64,000 bases of DNA from Margaritifera margaritifera (Eukaryota; Mollusca; Bivalvia; Unionida; Margaritiferidae): assembly GCA_029931535.1 (NCBI GenBank), contig JAQPZY010001419.1, forward strand, positions 1,042,501 through 1,106,500, given 5' to 3'. The translations under genes were made by a program, and so were the position numbers. Positions within the stretch are counted from its first letter, which is position 1; each line of letters begins with the position of its first letter. The notes under the pieces were generated by a model. That model was not told the DNA's origin. It saw only the letters and a list, made by a program, of their open reading frames with translations, and searched no databases. Of this stretch, positions 44,824-55,889 are shown piece after piece.

Positions 44824-45239
44824 ATTGAAAGGCGCCATGAGGTTGGAAGTGCAGTTTGTCAATGTATGAACAACATACCGAAAAGTGAATACAAAATGTC
44901 ATTTAATAATTGGATAATCAGACTGAGAAAGCGTGTCGGGTGCATGGGGAGTAATTTGAGGGGATGCTCTGACGTACTGTTCATTAATAAAGAACTTTGT
45001 TGTACAGCGCAATAATATTCAGAACTTTTTAAATACCTCTCATACATGGTTTATGTGGCGTTCAATACGGATATTCAATCCATATTTCCGTACCGCACCT
45101 CTAAGCTACCGACCATTTAATTTTCAGGAAGGGGTGGAGGGATTGCTTGGAAAAAAAAATCTTGCTCTGATCTGCACAAAAAGAACAAATTATATTCATT
45201 ATATTAGTTGAAAGAAAAATAAATCATCCCGAGATGAAA

Positions 45240-45525
45240 GAAATAAAACTATCCTGATTAGAAGAAAACCATATTTCGTTGCTAATGATGCATTATATCT
45301 TATATTCTTATTTTTCATTTCTTCTCTTTTTTTTTTTACCATCATATGGTTAAACAAACGGCAGGGGAATATAAGGATTTAGGGGATTAATGTATTTAGG
45401 TTTATGTATTTATGTACGTTAAACTTTGTGAGCGTAAACAAGACGTTCACCTTACCTCTTACCTAACGGAAAGAGCCTACGTCAACCAAATTACTGGTTA
45501 GGAAAGTAATCAAGTCCTTGTTTCC

Positions 45526-45590
<65 letters not shown>

Positions 45591-45900
45591 ACATAACGGA
45601 TATATGGTGGATATGGATACGAGGTCATGTTCTGCTGAGCTTTCGATTCACCACTGAAATTACATGTTTTGCATTTATGACAGTGAAATACGTCATTCGG
45701 AACATTTTGTTTTAAACGATAATTCTCCCTAATCCAAAATGCACCACTTTATCTGAGGTTACTGAATATAAAATGGACCGTGAATTCCAAAGATCACTAG
45801 AACATGAACCTTTATCGGTGCCTGTCAGATCTACTTATTATAAGTAAATATCGATTTTAATCAGATTGGGAAACCAGTATTCTGATTTCACAAACTATAC
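45240..45900 (+). repeat. Ancestral array: downstream block copy 2 and block C
   Basis: 45,262-45,440 matches the downstream block at 39,660-39,902. After a (TA)n tract (45,527-45,587), 45,600-45,880 matches the start of blocks A and B (GGAACAT..TTTTAAACGATAATTCTCCCTAA, GAACCTTTATCGGT, CAGATCTACTTA). So a third unit begins here and is truncated. Confidence 0.72.
45527..45587. repeat. (TA)n microsatellite
   Basis: Pure TA tract between the two array blocks. Confidence 0.97.
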
Positions 45901-46021
45901 GAGACTTTGATCTGTTAAATGCCAGTAGGAAATCCCACAAACAAATTTTTCTATTCATGCTGCCCAATTAAACTGATTATGTCAGATTTTGATATCACAC
46001 TGTACTCTGTTCTTTTCACAG

Positions 46022-46123
46022 AGTCATCACATTCGGAACATCATCCCCTCTTTCCGATGCGAGTCGAATAACTTCGACTCTGAAAGAGACTCGGAGGTAA
46101 TTGTAGTGATACTTCCCAAATTG
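46022..46123 (+). other. Possible 34-codon exon
   Basis: CTGTTCTTTTCACAG precedes and GTAAGT follows an open 102-bp stretch, which gives ideal splice signals and a symmetric phase-0 exon. The peptide (SHHIRNIIPSFRCESN...) matches nothing I recognise. The left flank (45,900-46,030) is repeated at 55,190-55,320, where the acceptor is lost. Weak candidate. Confidence 0.22.
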
Positions 46124-47590
46124 GTAAGTTTTTGGCTGACGATCATCCGGCTAGATGTGCGAAGAACATTGTCTTATAACATGATAGGTCTTGAAATAAC
46201 AATGTAGGACGTTTTAACAATCAATGAAATACCTGGACATTTAATTTTTAATGTTATTCCTGCAACTTTGTAATGAATTTTTTTTAAAAAGATCATTCGG
46301 TTTCAATTGTGTTCAACTATTGCTTGTGTTGCTGTTGCAGATGATACGTCATCTGTTCATTGTGACGTAAATGAAATTATGACGTATAGCAACCACGGGC
46401 TTGAGGGAAGTTCAAAATGGCCATTATTGACATCCTATATTTTTGTTTGCTAGCATGCGATGGAAAAGGCCGAGGATGTTCCGATTGAAAGTCATCAGTG
46501 TCAGTTTGGTCGAGAATGAATATGTTACTAATTTCCAGTTTAAGTGATTGTTATTAATAATAGACTTACACATGGACTTGTTTATTTTATTATATAGGGA
46601 TTTTTACATATTATGGGAAAACACTGATGGAGGTTTCTAATGCATTTTTGTTCTCTGTAAACCGATCTCTAGTTTCCAAGATAATGTGGAAAACGTTTTC
46701 TCATCTCGTACGTACGTAAGAGGTGAATGACGTTGTGAAGATGTTAGGTTCCCATCTTTTGTACTGTATCATTCTGAAAAAAGATAACTTTGTAATTTTT
46801 AAATGCTTCTGAAATCTGTCTTATATTTCGTGATATCATTGACTAGCATTTTAAAGAAACATTAATTTGTGAAATTAGAAAGATGACGTGAAATAGATAT
46901 TAAAAATAATATATCGACTCAATCTCACCGAGAATAGAAAAATAACTACCCTTAATTCTGAAAGTTATTCATGATGAAGTCGATAAGTCTCAGAAGTGTA
47001 AGCAAATTTAGATTTGCATCGCCTCCAATGAGAATGTTTGATGATGCAACCCTACACACACACACATTATTCCAACGAAATCCGACCAGTGGAAAATTAA
47101 CAAGCGTGTCTGCCAATGTCTGCCTGTACGTATGTTTCCCTTTCAGCGAGGCACATGCACGCCCAGTGAAATATTGATATACTGATATATTCAGCCCCTC
47201 TCTCCCCCTTCCCCCACTCCCTATATTTTCTGGAATGGGACATCCACGTTCAAGCACTGCTTCTGAATGTGCATGTCGTGAAATTGCCCATTGTTTGAAA
47301 TCAAAGGAGACCAATTATTAATCTCCTTTGTTTTCTTGGGTATCGAAGAAATTAAAAACTGATTTTGATGATCTTTATAAGAAACTGGCTTCATGAAGAA
47401 AAAAAAATTGTCTAGCAGAATGGATGCGGATTAATTGCCGTGAATCAATCGAGGTCAACATTTTCCCAAAGTTTTTAGCCAGTCCAGTGATGTATGATGT
47501 TACATCTGTGCCAGATGATCATTAAGGCCGTCTTTGGGCGATCTGTATCAGATTCTCGCCCAGATCCACGCAAACTAAACATTAATCTTT
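46124..47590. other. Intergenic sequence
   Basis: No gene recognised. A 120-codon minus frame at 46,952-47,314 has no domain. AATCTCCTTTG and CAAAGGAGA form a short inverted pair near 47,304-47,330. Confidence 0.5.
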
Positions 47591-48465
47591 CATCTGACAG
47601 GCTAAGCGTATTAGCTTTCTTAAAGCCATATTTCTTATCCGAATTTGATCAAACTTGGAACATGGTCTTATTTCATCTAGGTCTTGGACGACATTGATCA
47701 TGAGCGAGATCCACGCATAATAATGAAGTAATCATGCGTATGATTGGTTAAGCTTGTTACCACTCTGGAAGCAAACTTTAAAAGCAGATCTTGATTAAAC
47801 TTGGAATATTAGCTTATATCCCCTAGATCTCGGAAGATTTCGATTATGCGCGAGATGTACCCATATTAATGAAGTGATCTCGCATTCGATTGGCTAAGCA
47901 TGTTACCACTCTGAAGGCCATGTTTCGAATTCAATTTTGAAGAAAATAAAACTTCAAATATGGATTTGTAAAATCACTGTCTCCAATGCCTTTACTAATA
48001 ATATCATCAAGATTTCGAACTCATTTGATAATGAGCTAAATCAATCCATATGAATCAGGTGTTCTTGTATCTGATTGACTGAGTTTGTTAGTATTCGAGA
48101 ATCTGTATTTCTAGTCTGATTTTGATCAAAATTGTTAGATAGGCTGAATCATCAAGATCTCCAAAATAGGTACACTTGTGAGCGAGATCCATGCATTTTA
48201 TGAAGTGATCTTGCTTCTATCTCATCTTGTCAGCACTCTAGCAGCTTTATCGTCCATCAGTTATTGATCAAAATTGCTAAAGATCCTCTATCATTAAGAT
48301 AGTGGATGAGTTTGATAATAAGCATGATCTACACATCTTTTATGGGATAATCTTCTATCTGATTTGCTGAGCCTTGCTACCTCTCTGAAGACCGATTTTC
48401 GATTGGATTTTCCTCCAGCATGGTAAATGAGCTTATAACATGATTGTCTTTGACATGTTCTATAA
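47591..48465. repeat. Degenerate ~145-bp tandem repeat
   Basis: Five or six old units share the order GATTGG(C/T)TAAGC-TTGTTACCACTCTG-AT(T/C)GATCAAAACTTGG-AAGATCT-(T/G)GCGAGATCCA-TATTAATGAAGTGATCT. Spacing of the GAGCGAGATCC landmark is roughly 136-185 bp. A further unit lies at 50,015-50,165, beyond an insertion. Confidence 0.75.
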
Positions 48466-48466
48466 T

Positions 48467-49988
48467 ACTGTAGTATCATTTATTTTCGTGGGTCTCAATT
48501 TTCGTGGTTTTGTAGGAAGAAAAAAAAAAAAAAAAAAAAACATTTTCGTGGGTACTTAAATTTGTGGTTTTGCCTGTTAACGTTTGCATATTTGTAGGCA
48601 TTTAATTTCGTGGATTAACCTCTACAAACACCCCAAGTAAGGAGTAGAAAGGAACACAACTATGACGACAGTAAACGACAGCCTCTTCAATGGTTAAAAC
48701 AATATTACCAACTGTATGATCACAAATCAAACACCTGTCAAGATAAATAATTTACACTCAACATGAAAGGGAGCTGACGCAGCCAACACCACTAAGCTAA
48801 TCGGTTATTAAAGTACTTGTGTATGATCTATTCCTTAAAACACTGTCCTTACTTTCTGAAGACATGGCGTTAACACAGTGGCTGAAGTGTGGTAAAATTC
48901 AACTTTGATCCAGTCTGTTTGGATAATGTCATCGTTCCACATGTGACCCGAACACGTGACCAGCTCAATGCAATTTGCAAGCAGTGACAACATTTATTGT
49001 GTTCAGAGTCCGTCAAAGTGGTAAGATGCTAACTAAATTGAAAAACAATGTAATCAGTCCATTGTTCGAGCCTGCCTCAGGTACGAATCAACTTCAATCA
49101 TTAGACTTTAGTTAAACCCTCGGCAATGAAGCCAATTCATGCTGAATACATAATTGCGGCTCATGCCAAAATGTGCGAAAGATCGGACCTAATTATAAGT
49201 GGCTTTAAGAATACTGGACTTGTTTAATTCAACAATTTTAGGATTATTTACCCGACCAAAATTTGTGTACCAACCGACGTGGTTGACGCGATGTTGATTC
49301 AGTGGGTTTATCCAAAAGTCAGTGAAATGTACGCTTCAGTAATTTGTTGTAATTAATGTGTATACACAGCGTTTCATTAGTAATTGTACTTCGAGCAATA
49401 GTTTTAGTATTTTACAGTCTTGTTGTTCATCGGGATTAAGCATGCATGGATAAAATGAGACGTGCTTTCACGAGGATTTAAATTGTTCGACAGCAGTTTC
49501 ACTTGAATGAAGAATCGATTTGAATAAGTATTAAATCTAATTGTCATTTATAGTATCATTTCTTATTCTTTCTTTCATATTCAGTGCTTGAATACCTTAT
49601 GCTTTTTCTTGTTTCTCTCCTTACTTATTTCACAACATATCAATTTAAGGCAATGAGTGGAAATTACAGCTATTGGATGCGGTATAGATACGTGTGCATT
49701 GAAACAATATATAACATACTTTAGGATTCTTTTTTTTAAAAGGAGTAAAATAAAGCAAACACGTGTAAAAGATAATATTTGTTACCAGATTACAGAAACG
49801 ACGCTGATGTATCAAATGGCTTTGTTGATCTCTACAAATCAAACAGTAACACAAATGAGGGGTGGGGGGGGGGGCCTATTTTATCATATGTGGCTAATTT
49901 TTCGTTCGGTCTTTAAATTCGTGGTTCAGGGCAAGAACGCAAAACCACGAAAATCGGTACCCCACGAAAATATTTGATAGAACAGTAA
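48467..49988. mobile_element. ~1.5-kb DNA transposon inserted in the tandem repeat
   Basis: Inverted ends: TACTGTAGTATCATTTATTT..TCGTGGG on the left and CCCACGAAAATATTTGATAG.AACAGTA on the right; TTTTCGTGGTTTTG boxes follow inside both. It separates two parts of the 145-bp repeat. Around 49,165-49,235 a weak + strand piece (MCERSDLIISGFKNTGLV) recalls the SGF.TG motif near the end of pogo-type transposases; this is only suggestive. Otherwise non-coding. Confidence 0.65.
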
Positions 49989-50014
49989 ATAAGATCTACA
50001 TACTATACTGAGAC

Positions 50015-50165
50015 GACATTGCACCTGATTAGCTGAGCTTCTTGCATCTCTAGAGACTATAATTCTTATCGAATTTCGATAAAACTTGATAAATAGGTTT
50101 ATATAACCAAGATCTTGGATAAGTTAAATTATAAGCAAGATATATACGTATTAATTATGCCTTTA
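50015..50165. repeat. Outlying unit of the ~145-bp repeat
   Basis: GATTAGCTGAGCTTCTTGCATCTCT...CGATAAAACTTG...CAAGATCTTGGA...AAGCAAGATAT follows the same landmark order as 47,591-48,465. Confidence 0.65.
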
Positions 50166-51879
50166 ACTTTGGAAATAGTATTTATCAGACAGTAGAAACG
50201 TAGGTACAATCAATATGATATACGGATTTGGAGATATGCACAGGGTTGTATTCTTACAATGCTAACTAAATCTGTTAAATGAAGTCGTTAAATGGAAAGT
50301 TAGAAAGCCGGTTGAGCGATATCAGGCTCACCTGAGCCTCTTGTTTTAAATTTCTGGACTCCTCAGTACTCTATTTTCTTTGTAAGAAATGGATTATAGA
50401 GTTTGAAAGACTTTCAAACAAAGCACCTTGTTCTTGTCATGAACTCGGTTTGACGCTCCCATTAACCCAGATAAAAGCCATGTTTTACAAGAAACATTAC
50501 TTTTTAAAACAAGTCTCTTGACGTTTTCTGTAACTAGGCCATCAAGTTTAAAAAGGAATAAAGATAAGGTAATATATAGAACCATATGTGATATGACATT
50601 TTGGCAGAATCAACTGAATTGGCTCGTAGGGATGGAGACATGTGGTTGCTGAGTTTCTTATATTCATATAACTGATTAAAAACAATTATAGAATTTACCC
50701 AATTCGTATTTATTTGAAAAAAGAGAATTGTTGTCAGAGTCTCAAAAAAGCATATAACTGATTACAAACAACTATAGAGTTTACTGATTTCACATTTATT
50801 TAAAAAAAGGAAATTGTTTTCAGAGTCTCAGCTCCCTTTACCCTCTGTAATTCCGCTTTTAATTTTCACAAGAGTCACATAGCTCTTAAATGATTTTATT
50901 GGATTTGTAACATTCCTTCCTCTCACGACTGAAGAATGATCAAGGGAAAAATCAAACGATCCTTGAGGATAATCGTTACTATCGTAAACTGTATAAAGAT
51001 GTATCAGATTTTGTTTTTGTATTTGTGAAATACTGATTGTGCTGATGTATTGGTGCCCATGGTTATGCTATATCAACTGAAACTGTTTCCATTCGTACCT
51101 CCACCCAATTCAAAATTTGTGTATCCTGCTTTGTATTTCTTTCTAACACCTCCATAATGTTCGATCTCTTTTGAATCTCGTAAATTTCTGCAGTCTAAAA
51201 TGAAGCCCATTATTGCCCATAGGCAGTGTAGGATATAACGGTGTCGCACCAAATGTGCGTATCGCCGGATACGAAACGTCCATGCACCTAAGCTGCACCG
51301 ACAGCTACGGAGTACTTGGTACTTTTTCAGTCATAGCTGTTCTGTTAATATAAAGGAAAGTGACAGGTTGTACTGTTGGACTGTACCTCTGGTACACGTT
51401 GTCTTCATCGCCGGATGTGAGGTGCACCTTTGGTGACAATCATACATTAGAATATTATATGATAATATTTATGCTACGCTTAATTACTGTATATATCTGG
51501 CATCTCCACATCCTCAGGAAGTTGCACTAGTTGTCTGATGTTAACTGTAGGCTCAAATGGGTATTTAGGCTGTGTTGTGCTTTGCACAGGTTTCGACGTT
51601 TTTTGTAATATATGAAACACATCACATTCATATGCTGGGTTAGCGAATGTTTATCTTTCTAGACGTATATTTTTAAAGATTCTTTACTTCATTTGTTTAT
51701 AAAACTAGAACCTCCACGTTGCTTTGGTATTGAGCTGATCGATACAAACTCCTTCCATACTTATATTTGTGAGAAATATAAATATATATGTTCTAATCCA
51801 AATGGGTGTATGGGTAAGGTATTAAGAGAGATGTATACAAACACATAGTTTACTTATTCAAGCATGAACATCAAGAACG
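50166..51879. other. Intergenic sequence
   Basis: No gene seen. AGGCTCA-CC-TGAGCCT (50,324-50,339) is a perfect small hairpin followed by CTTG. A segment near 50,670-50,835 is locally duplicated (CATATAACTGATTA(A/C)AAACAA...GAGTCTCA twice, ~90 bp apart). Confidence 0.5.
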
Positions 51880-52450
51880 CAAAATTTAATCAAAGTCAGT
51901 GAAAAGCGAAATATGGATCACATTGACCTATTTTTAAGATGAGGGTGTAGTACTCACAAAGATGCATATAGGAGGTAAGAAAGGCCATGTAATCATGAGC
52001 TAAGAAAACAAATTTAACCTAAGTCATTAAAATGTGAAATATAGGTCACAGTGAACTTCATTTGTTGTAAGGGCGTGGTATTAATAGAGATGCATACAAT
52101 CATCTCATTTGATGATTCTGGCATGAATAGTGCTTGAGATTGAAACCAAGTCATTGAAGCGTCAAATATGGGTTACAGTGACCTGCTTTTGTGATGAGGG
52201 TGTAGTACTCATCTAGATGCATCAAACCACCAAGTTTTATGACTATAGGTATACCAGAATGTATACAGGCTGCCCAAAAAGTATTTGGTCATGAATAAAA
52301 CCCAAACGCCAAACATAAGCCAGTAAAAGTGAAAAGTAGGTTACAGTGACCTTCTTTTGTTGCAAGATTGTGGTACTAATAGAGATGTGTACGATCGTCT
52401 AGTTTAATGGTTCTTGCATGAACAAAACCTGAGGAATAAACTGAAAATAC
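51880..52450. repeat. Degenerate ~130-170 bp tandem repeat with TGACC palindromes
   Basis: Four units share AAGTCA(G/T)T.AAA.GTGAAATATGG, a GGTCACAGTGACC-like box (51,915; 52,043; 52,170; 52,339), GGGTGTAGTACTCA/TAATAGAGATGCATACAA and CATGAATA. The boxes approximate the palindrome GGTCAnnnTGACC. Confidence 0.7.
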
Positions 52451-52939
52451 AAAATTCAACCAAAGTCAGCCAAGCTTTAAATGTATATATATATGCTTTT
52501 ATCAGTATGGACACCACCACCGCCGCCATGGGTAGTACAATAGCTCTCCTCTACTTCATAGAGGTGAGTTAAGAACCAAAGTTGATAAATTACAAAAGAA
52601 AAAGAAGAGTATGAAATGTCAAAGACTATGCTGAGCAAAATATGATATGGTAAAACAAATGCAACAAATCTGCATGGCTAAAAGAGTACGATTTATTATC
52701 TGATAGGCGGTGGTGTATCTTTTTCAGGAATTTTGTTCATTTTGTCCAAAAGTCAGGTTGTTTCTGTTATTTAAAACTGACGATATTAAAAACCTGTACA
52801 AAGCAGGTCGTTAGAGATCATGAAAAGTCAACCCAACTAAAGAACAAAGGCAAAGTTAAGCCTACAGCACACGTATAGAACACTGTCTGTACGAAATACA
52901 ACATGACAATACTGTGTCTGCTCTTTTAGCTAGATACAT
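52451..52939. other. Intergenic sequence
   Basis: No gene or clear repeat recognised. Confidence 0.5.
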
Positions 52940-53157
52940 ACCGTATATACTCGCGTATAAACCGACTCCAAATGCAAACAACATATACCCTGATCTGCCG
53001 TCGCATAATGCGTCGGCAGATCAGGGTATATGTTGTTTGTTCTACTGATTAGTCCTTACAAACTGCATAGACCAGATCTGCAGGCGCATTATGCGACGGC
53101 AGATCTGGGTCAATGCAGAATGCAGTTGGTATAGAATTTTACGCGAGTATATACGGT
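52940..53157. mobile_element. Double-hairpin MITE, copy 3 (best preserved)
   Basis: TA-flanked, with ends ACCGTATATACTCGCGTATA and TACGCGAGTATATACGGT. Palindrome 1 spans about 52,974-53,040 and palindrome 2 about 53,057-53,135, each around CGTCGCATAATGCG-type cores. Confidence 0.92.
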
Positions 53158-53189
53158 AATAACCTAGTTTACCATGCAACCTTAAGCTA

Positions 53190-53815
53190 TGATCCTAGTG
53201 TTGCCTACAGCTTCTTTTTGAAAAAGCTATTGAAATGTTGACAATTTGTCCACCATTAACCATGACTATTGTAAAAGCTATCAAGCTAATTCGTTCAGTT
53301 TTTATTAGCCAGTTCACAACTGATTACCTAATAGCACATGGCCTTTTACCTGCTAACAATTTTTATTCAATCTATGTTTTGAGCACTAGGTAAACAGAGT
53401 AGAATCTCTGAAGAAGAACGAGTACTACCAGACGAACGGATAGTTACATTTCTGTTTTACAATACAAGCCAGAGAAAAAATGAGCAAAAGGGTACTTAAA
53501 GTTAAGTAGGTGATAGAGGAGCAAGTGGCAGTAGTGTTCCGTTAGGCGACAAATATGATTCTTTCGTTGACAAAATTAAAAAGGGCTTGATATTAAAATT
53601 TAGAGAATTTGTTCGAGTTATAAAAAAAGGCAGCAGTATCATTGCCTGGAATTATTGATAGAGTGATAAGTTGGTTGCTTAGGAGTACTGGTCAAACTAT
53701 CTCTTTCCTTGCTGAACACTTTATTTTACATATTTTATTATTAGTGGTTTTTTATTTGGATTTTTGATCAAAGGTGTAGACGAGGCAACAAAGAGGATAA
53801 AACGTTCTTAAACTA
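53190..53815 (+). pseudogene. Polinton accessory-gene remnants with a membrane segment
   Basis: Plus-strand fragments. About 53,225-53,380 resembles the protein end at 32,560-32,720 (TDYLIAHGLLPANN versus KDYLISSGLLPDRL). Then 53,630-53,810 reads IIDRVISWLLRSTGQTISFL, a hydrophobic helix and a basic tail (KGVDEATKRIKRS) before a stop: a plausible single-pass membrane or membrane-active protein. Frames are broken. No family name is assigned. Confidence 0.5.
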
Positions 53816-54650
53816 TTTCAAACAAGTAAACTATAGCAGCTCTTGCAACCGTAAGTATCAATGTAAATATTTTTTTCATGATAAATATTGGTTTTTAACG
53901 TTTATAAATTGGACTTTGTCGACATTTCTTGCTTCTTATGTGACATCGAGCCAGAGATAAGACGAATTGTGGGTGCAATTTGAGTAACCAAACAGCGACT
54001 CGTTCCGGAAGTGTTCGGAAGCACATGCGCCGAAGGCAAAACGAGGTGAGCCAGAGGAACGGCAAAGCCTGTGCGGAGTACATCATCATCATCATTATAT
54101 TCCTTCTTTCCTATTACTCTGATTTTTACGCAGTTTGTCTTCTTTTTTGTCCTTTTCAATTTCGTGTCTTACTGTTACAGATTGTTTATCAGCATTTTGA
54201 ATGACAGTCTTTTTTTCACTGATATTGATGATAGGGTTTAATCTAAGTTTAAACGAGTCACTTGATTTCTTTTTAATTGTTGTTGTAGTCTACGATGTTA
54301 TCCATTTTCATGAACATGTCACCAAGTAATAAAAATATATCATCACCAGCAATAGTTTAGTCTAATTTCATTTTTGAATCTGTTATGCATTATTGAAAAT
54401 TTACTACAATGTTTTAATCTCTATCGTAACATTGCTGTCCTAAAATTAATATCTCCACAAACTTACAAATAGTGTCTGATACTGTCGAAACAGACAGTGT
54501 AATATATATTCTATTTTGTACCAGTGTACCTAAAATACAAGTCACATATAATTTGATGCCTTGATTTAACATTGAAATTATCTTCATCTGTGAATCCGAT
54601 GCTATCTTGCAGAAAGAAAGTTCAGACAGCAGGTTCATCCTGGTCTGAAG
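53816..54650. other. Relic 3 interior
   Basis: No gene recognised. 53,945-54,085 is unusually GC-rich for this window and lies in overlapping short frames on both strands (for example RKHMRRRQNEVS). It has no identifiable domain. Confidence 0.4.
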
Positions 54651-54810
54651 GACCCGCGGTAGCTCATTTGGTAGACCGTTGGTCATGTAATTCAAGGATC
54701 GCGGGTTCGATACCCACCCAGGACAACCTGAATTGGCCGCCTCGATATGTCTTTGGGAAAGGCACATAACTCCCATTTCCTCGGCATGAAAAAACCAACC
54801 AATCAATTAA
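54651..54810 (+). mobile_element. tRNA-derived SINE, family b
   Basis: A box GTAGCTCATTTGGTAGACCG and B box GCGGGTTCGATACCCACC in a 74-bp tRNA-like head. The body contains TCTTTGGGAAAGGCACATAA and the tail CCAACCAATCAATTAA. The acceptor stem does not pair, so this is not a tRNA gene. Confidence 0.82.
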
Positions 54811-55889
54811 CATCATATTTTTCTCTCATAGGATTCATTCTGCCCGCTGACAAGGTTCTCTAATATTCAGCTCTACCTGCTCCATAGTAATATTTACTTT
54901 CCTTCGAAGTCAACAGACCAACAGGTGTAGACTCCTTAAAATCTTGGTGTACAGTTGCATGTTCTTTTGGTCTAATATTTATCAAGTAATTGTTTTTTAT
55001 ATTGAGGAATCTCCAGTCATCCCGTGGTGGAATTTTAAACTTGTTGCTGATCAAATTAAACTGTTTCATATCGGTGTTATTGTTATTTGAATTGAATTCA
55101 TCAGCAACAGGTAAAGGTATTAAACATTCAGACAGCAGTTTTCAGGTCTGGAAATAAACATAAAATGTGCATACGTATTTGATAAATTCTGTTTTATTTT
55201 TGACTGCCAAATACCAGTAGGAAATTCCACAACTATGCTGCCGTCCACACTTCCCAATTGAGTTTATTCTGTCAAATTCTCATTTCACTCTGTGATCTGT
55301 ATCTATAGAGTCATCATAGACAAATTTTAAAGTGTTGTAATAAAAAACGTTTGCTTGTATATGAAAAACTGAGTTTCAGCATAGTACATTTTTACCTCGT
55401 TAAATTTGTTTTATATGTTAGTTAAAGTTAGTTAGCCAATTACTGTATTCAATTGAATCGCATAACATGTGTAAGGTGCTGGTCCTGTAAGTTTTTAAAT
55501 ATGGAGTCCATTGTTTAAATTTAAAAAAAAAACAATAAAATATGAAATTGGCTTTTCTTGTGCAAACACACGGAGCCTCTATTTACTGTTTTTCCACATT
55601 CACGTGTAATTCTGCCTTGATTACTCTCACTCATCCTTATATACCCTCAACTTTAATACCACTTTGATCGTGTTTCCTTTACACACTCTTTACATATTTG
55701 TCATTTTTTACTTCGTTTTCCATTTCCTCTACAAACACTTTTCTGTTGCATTTGTAACATTTTGCAACTGGTTATACATTAAATATTTATTGTACTATTT
55801 ATTTGTGTATTACAATTTCAATTACTACTAGACGTCAAAATTAAAATTCAGATAAAATTGTATCTTGAAAATATACATTATTTACACAC
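54811..55889. other. Relic 3 interior
   Basis: 55,190-55,320 matches 45,900-46,030 (GCCAGTAGGAAAT, CAATTGAGTTTATTCTGTCA), a short interspersed similarity of unknown class. No intact gene. Confidence 0.45.

Larger units (their letters stand above)
43453..45044 (+). mobile_element. Mariner element carrying a nested insertion
   Basis: Inverted ends TATGAGAGGTATTT (43,453-43,466) and AAATACCTCTCATA (45,031-45,044) match 14 of 14, including the TA target dinucleotide. Total 1,592 bp; removing the 271-bp nested element gives about 1,321 bp, the usual full mariner length. It contains a broken mariner transposase. Confidence 0.85.

Noticed and set aside
46952..47314. 120-codon minus-strand ORF
   Set aside because: No domain, no splice or paralogue support; treated as chance.
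54651..54724. tRNA gene
   Set aside because: A and B boxes are present but the acceptor stem does not pair, and SINE body sequence follows, so it is a SINE head.
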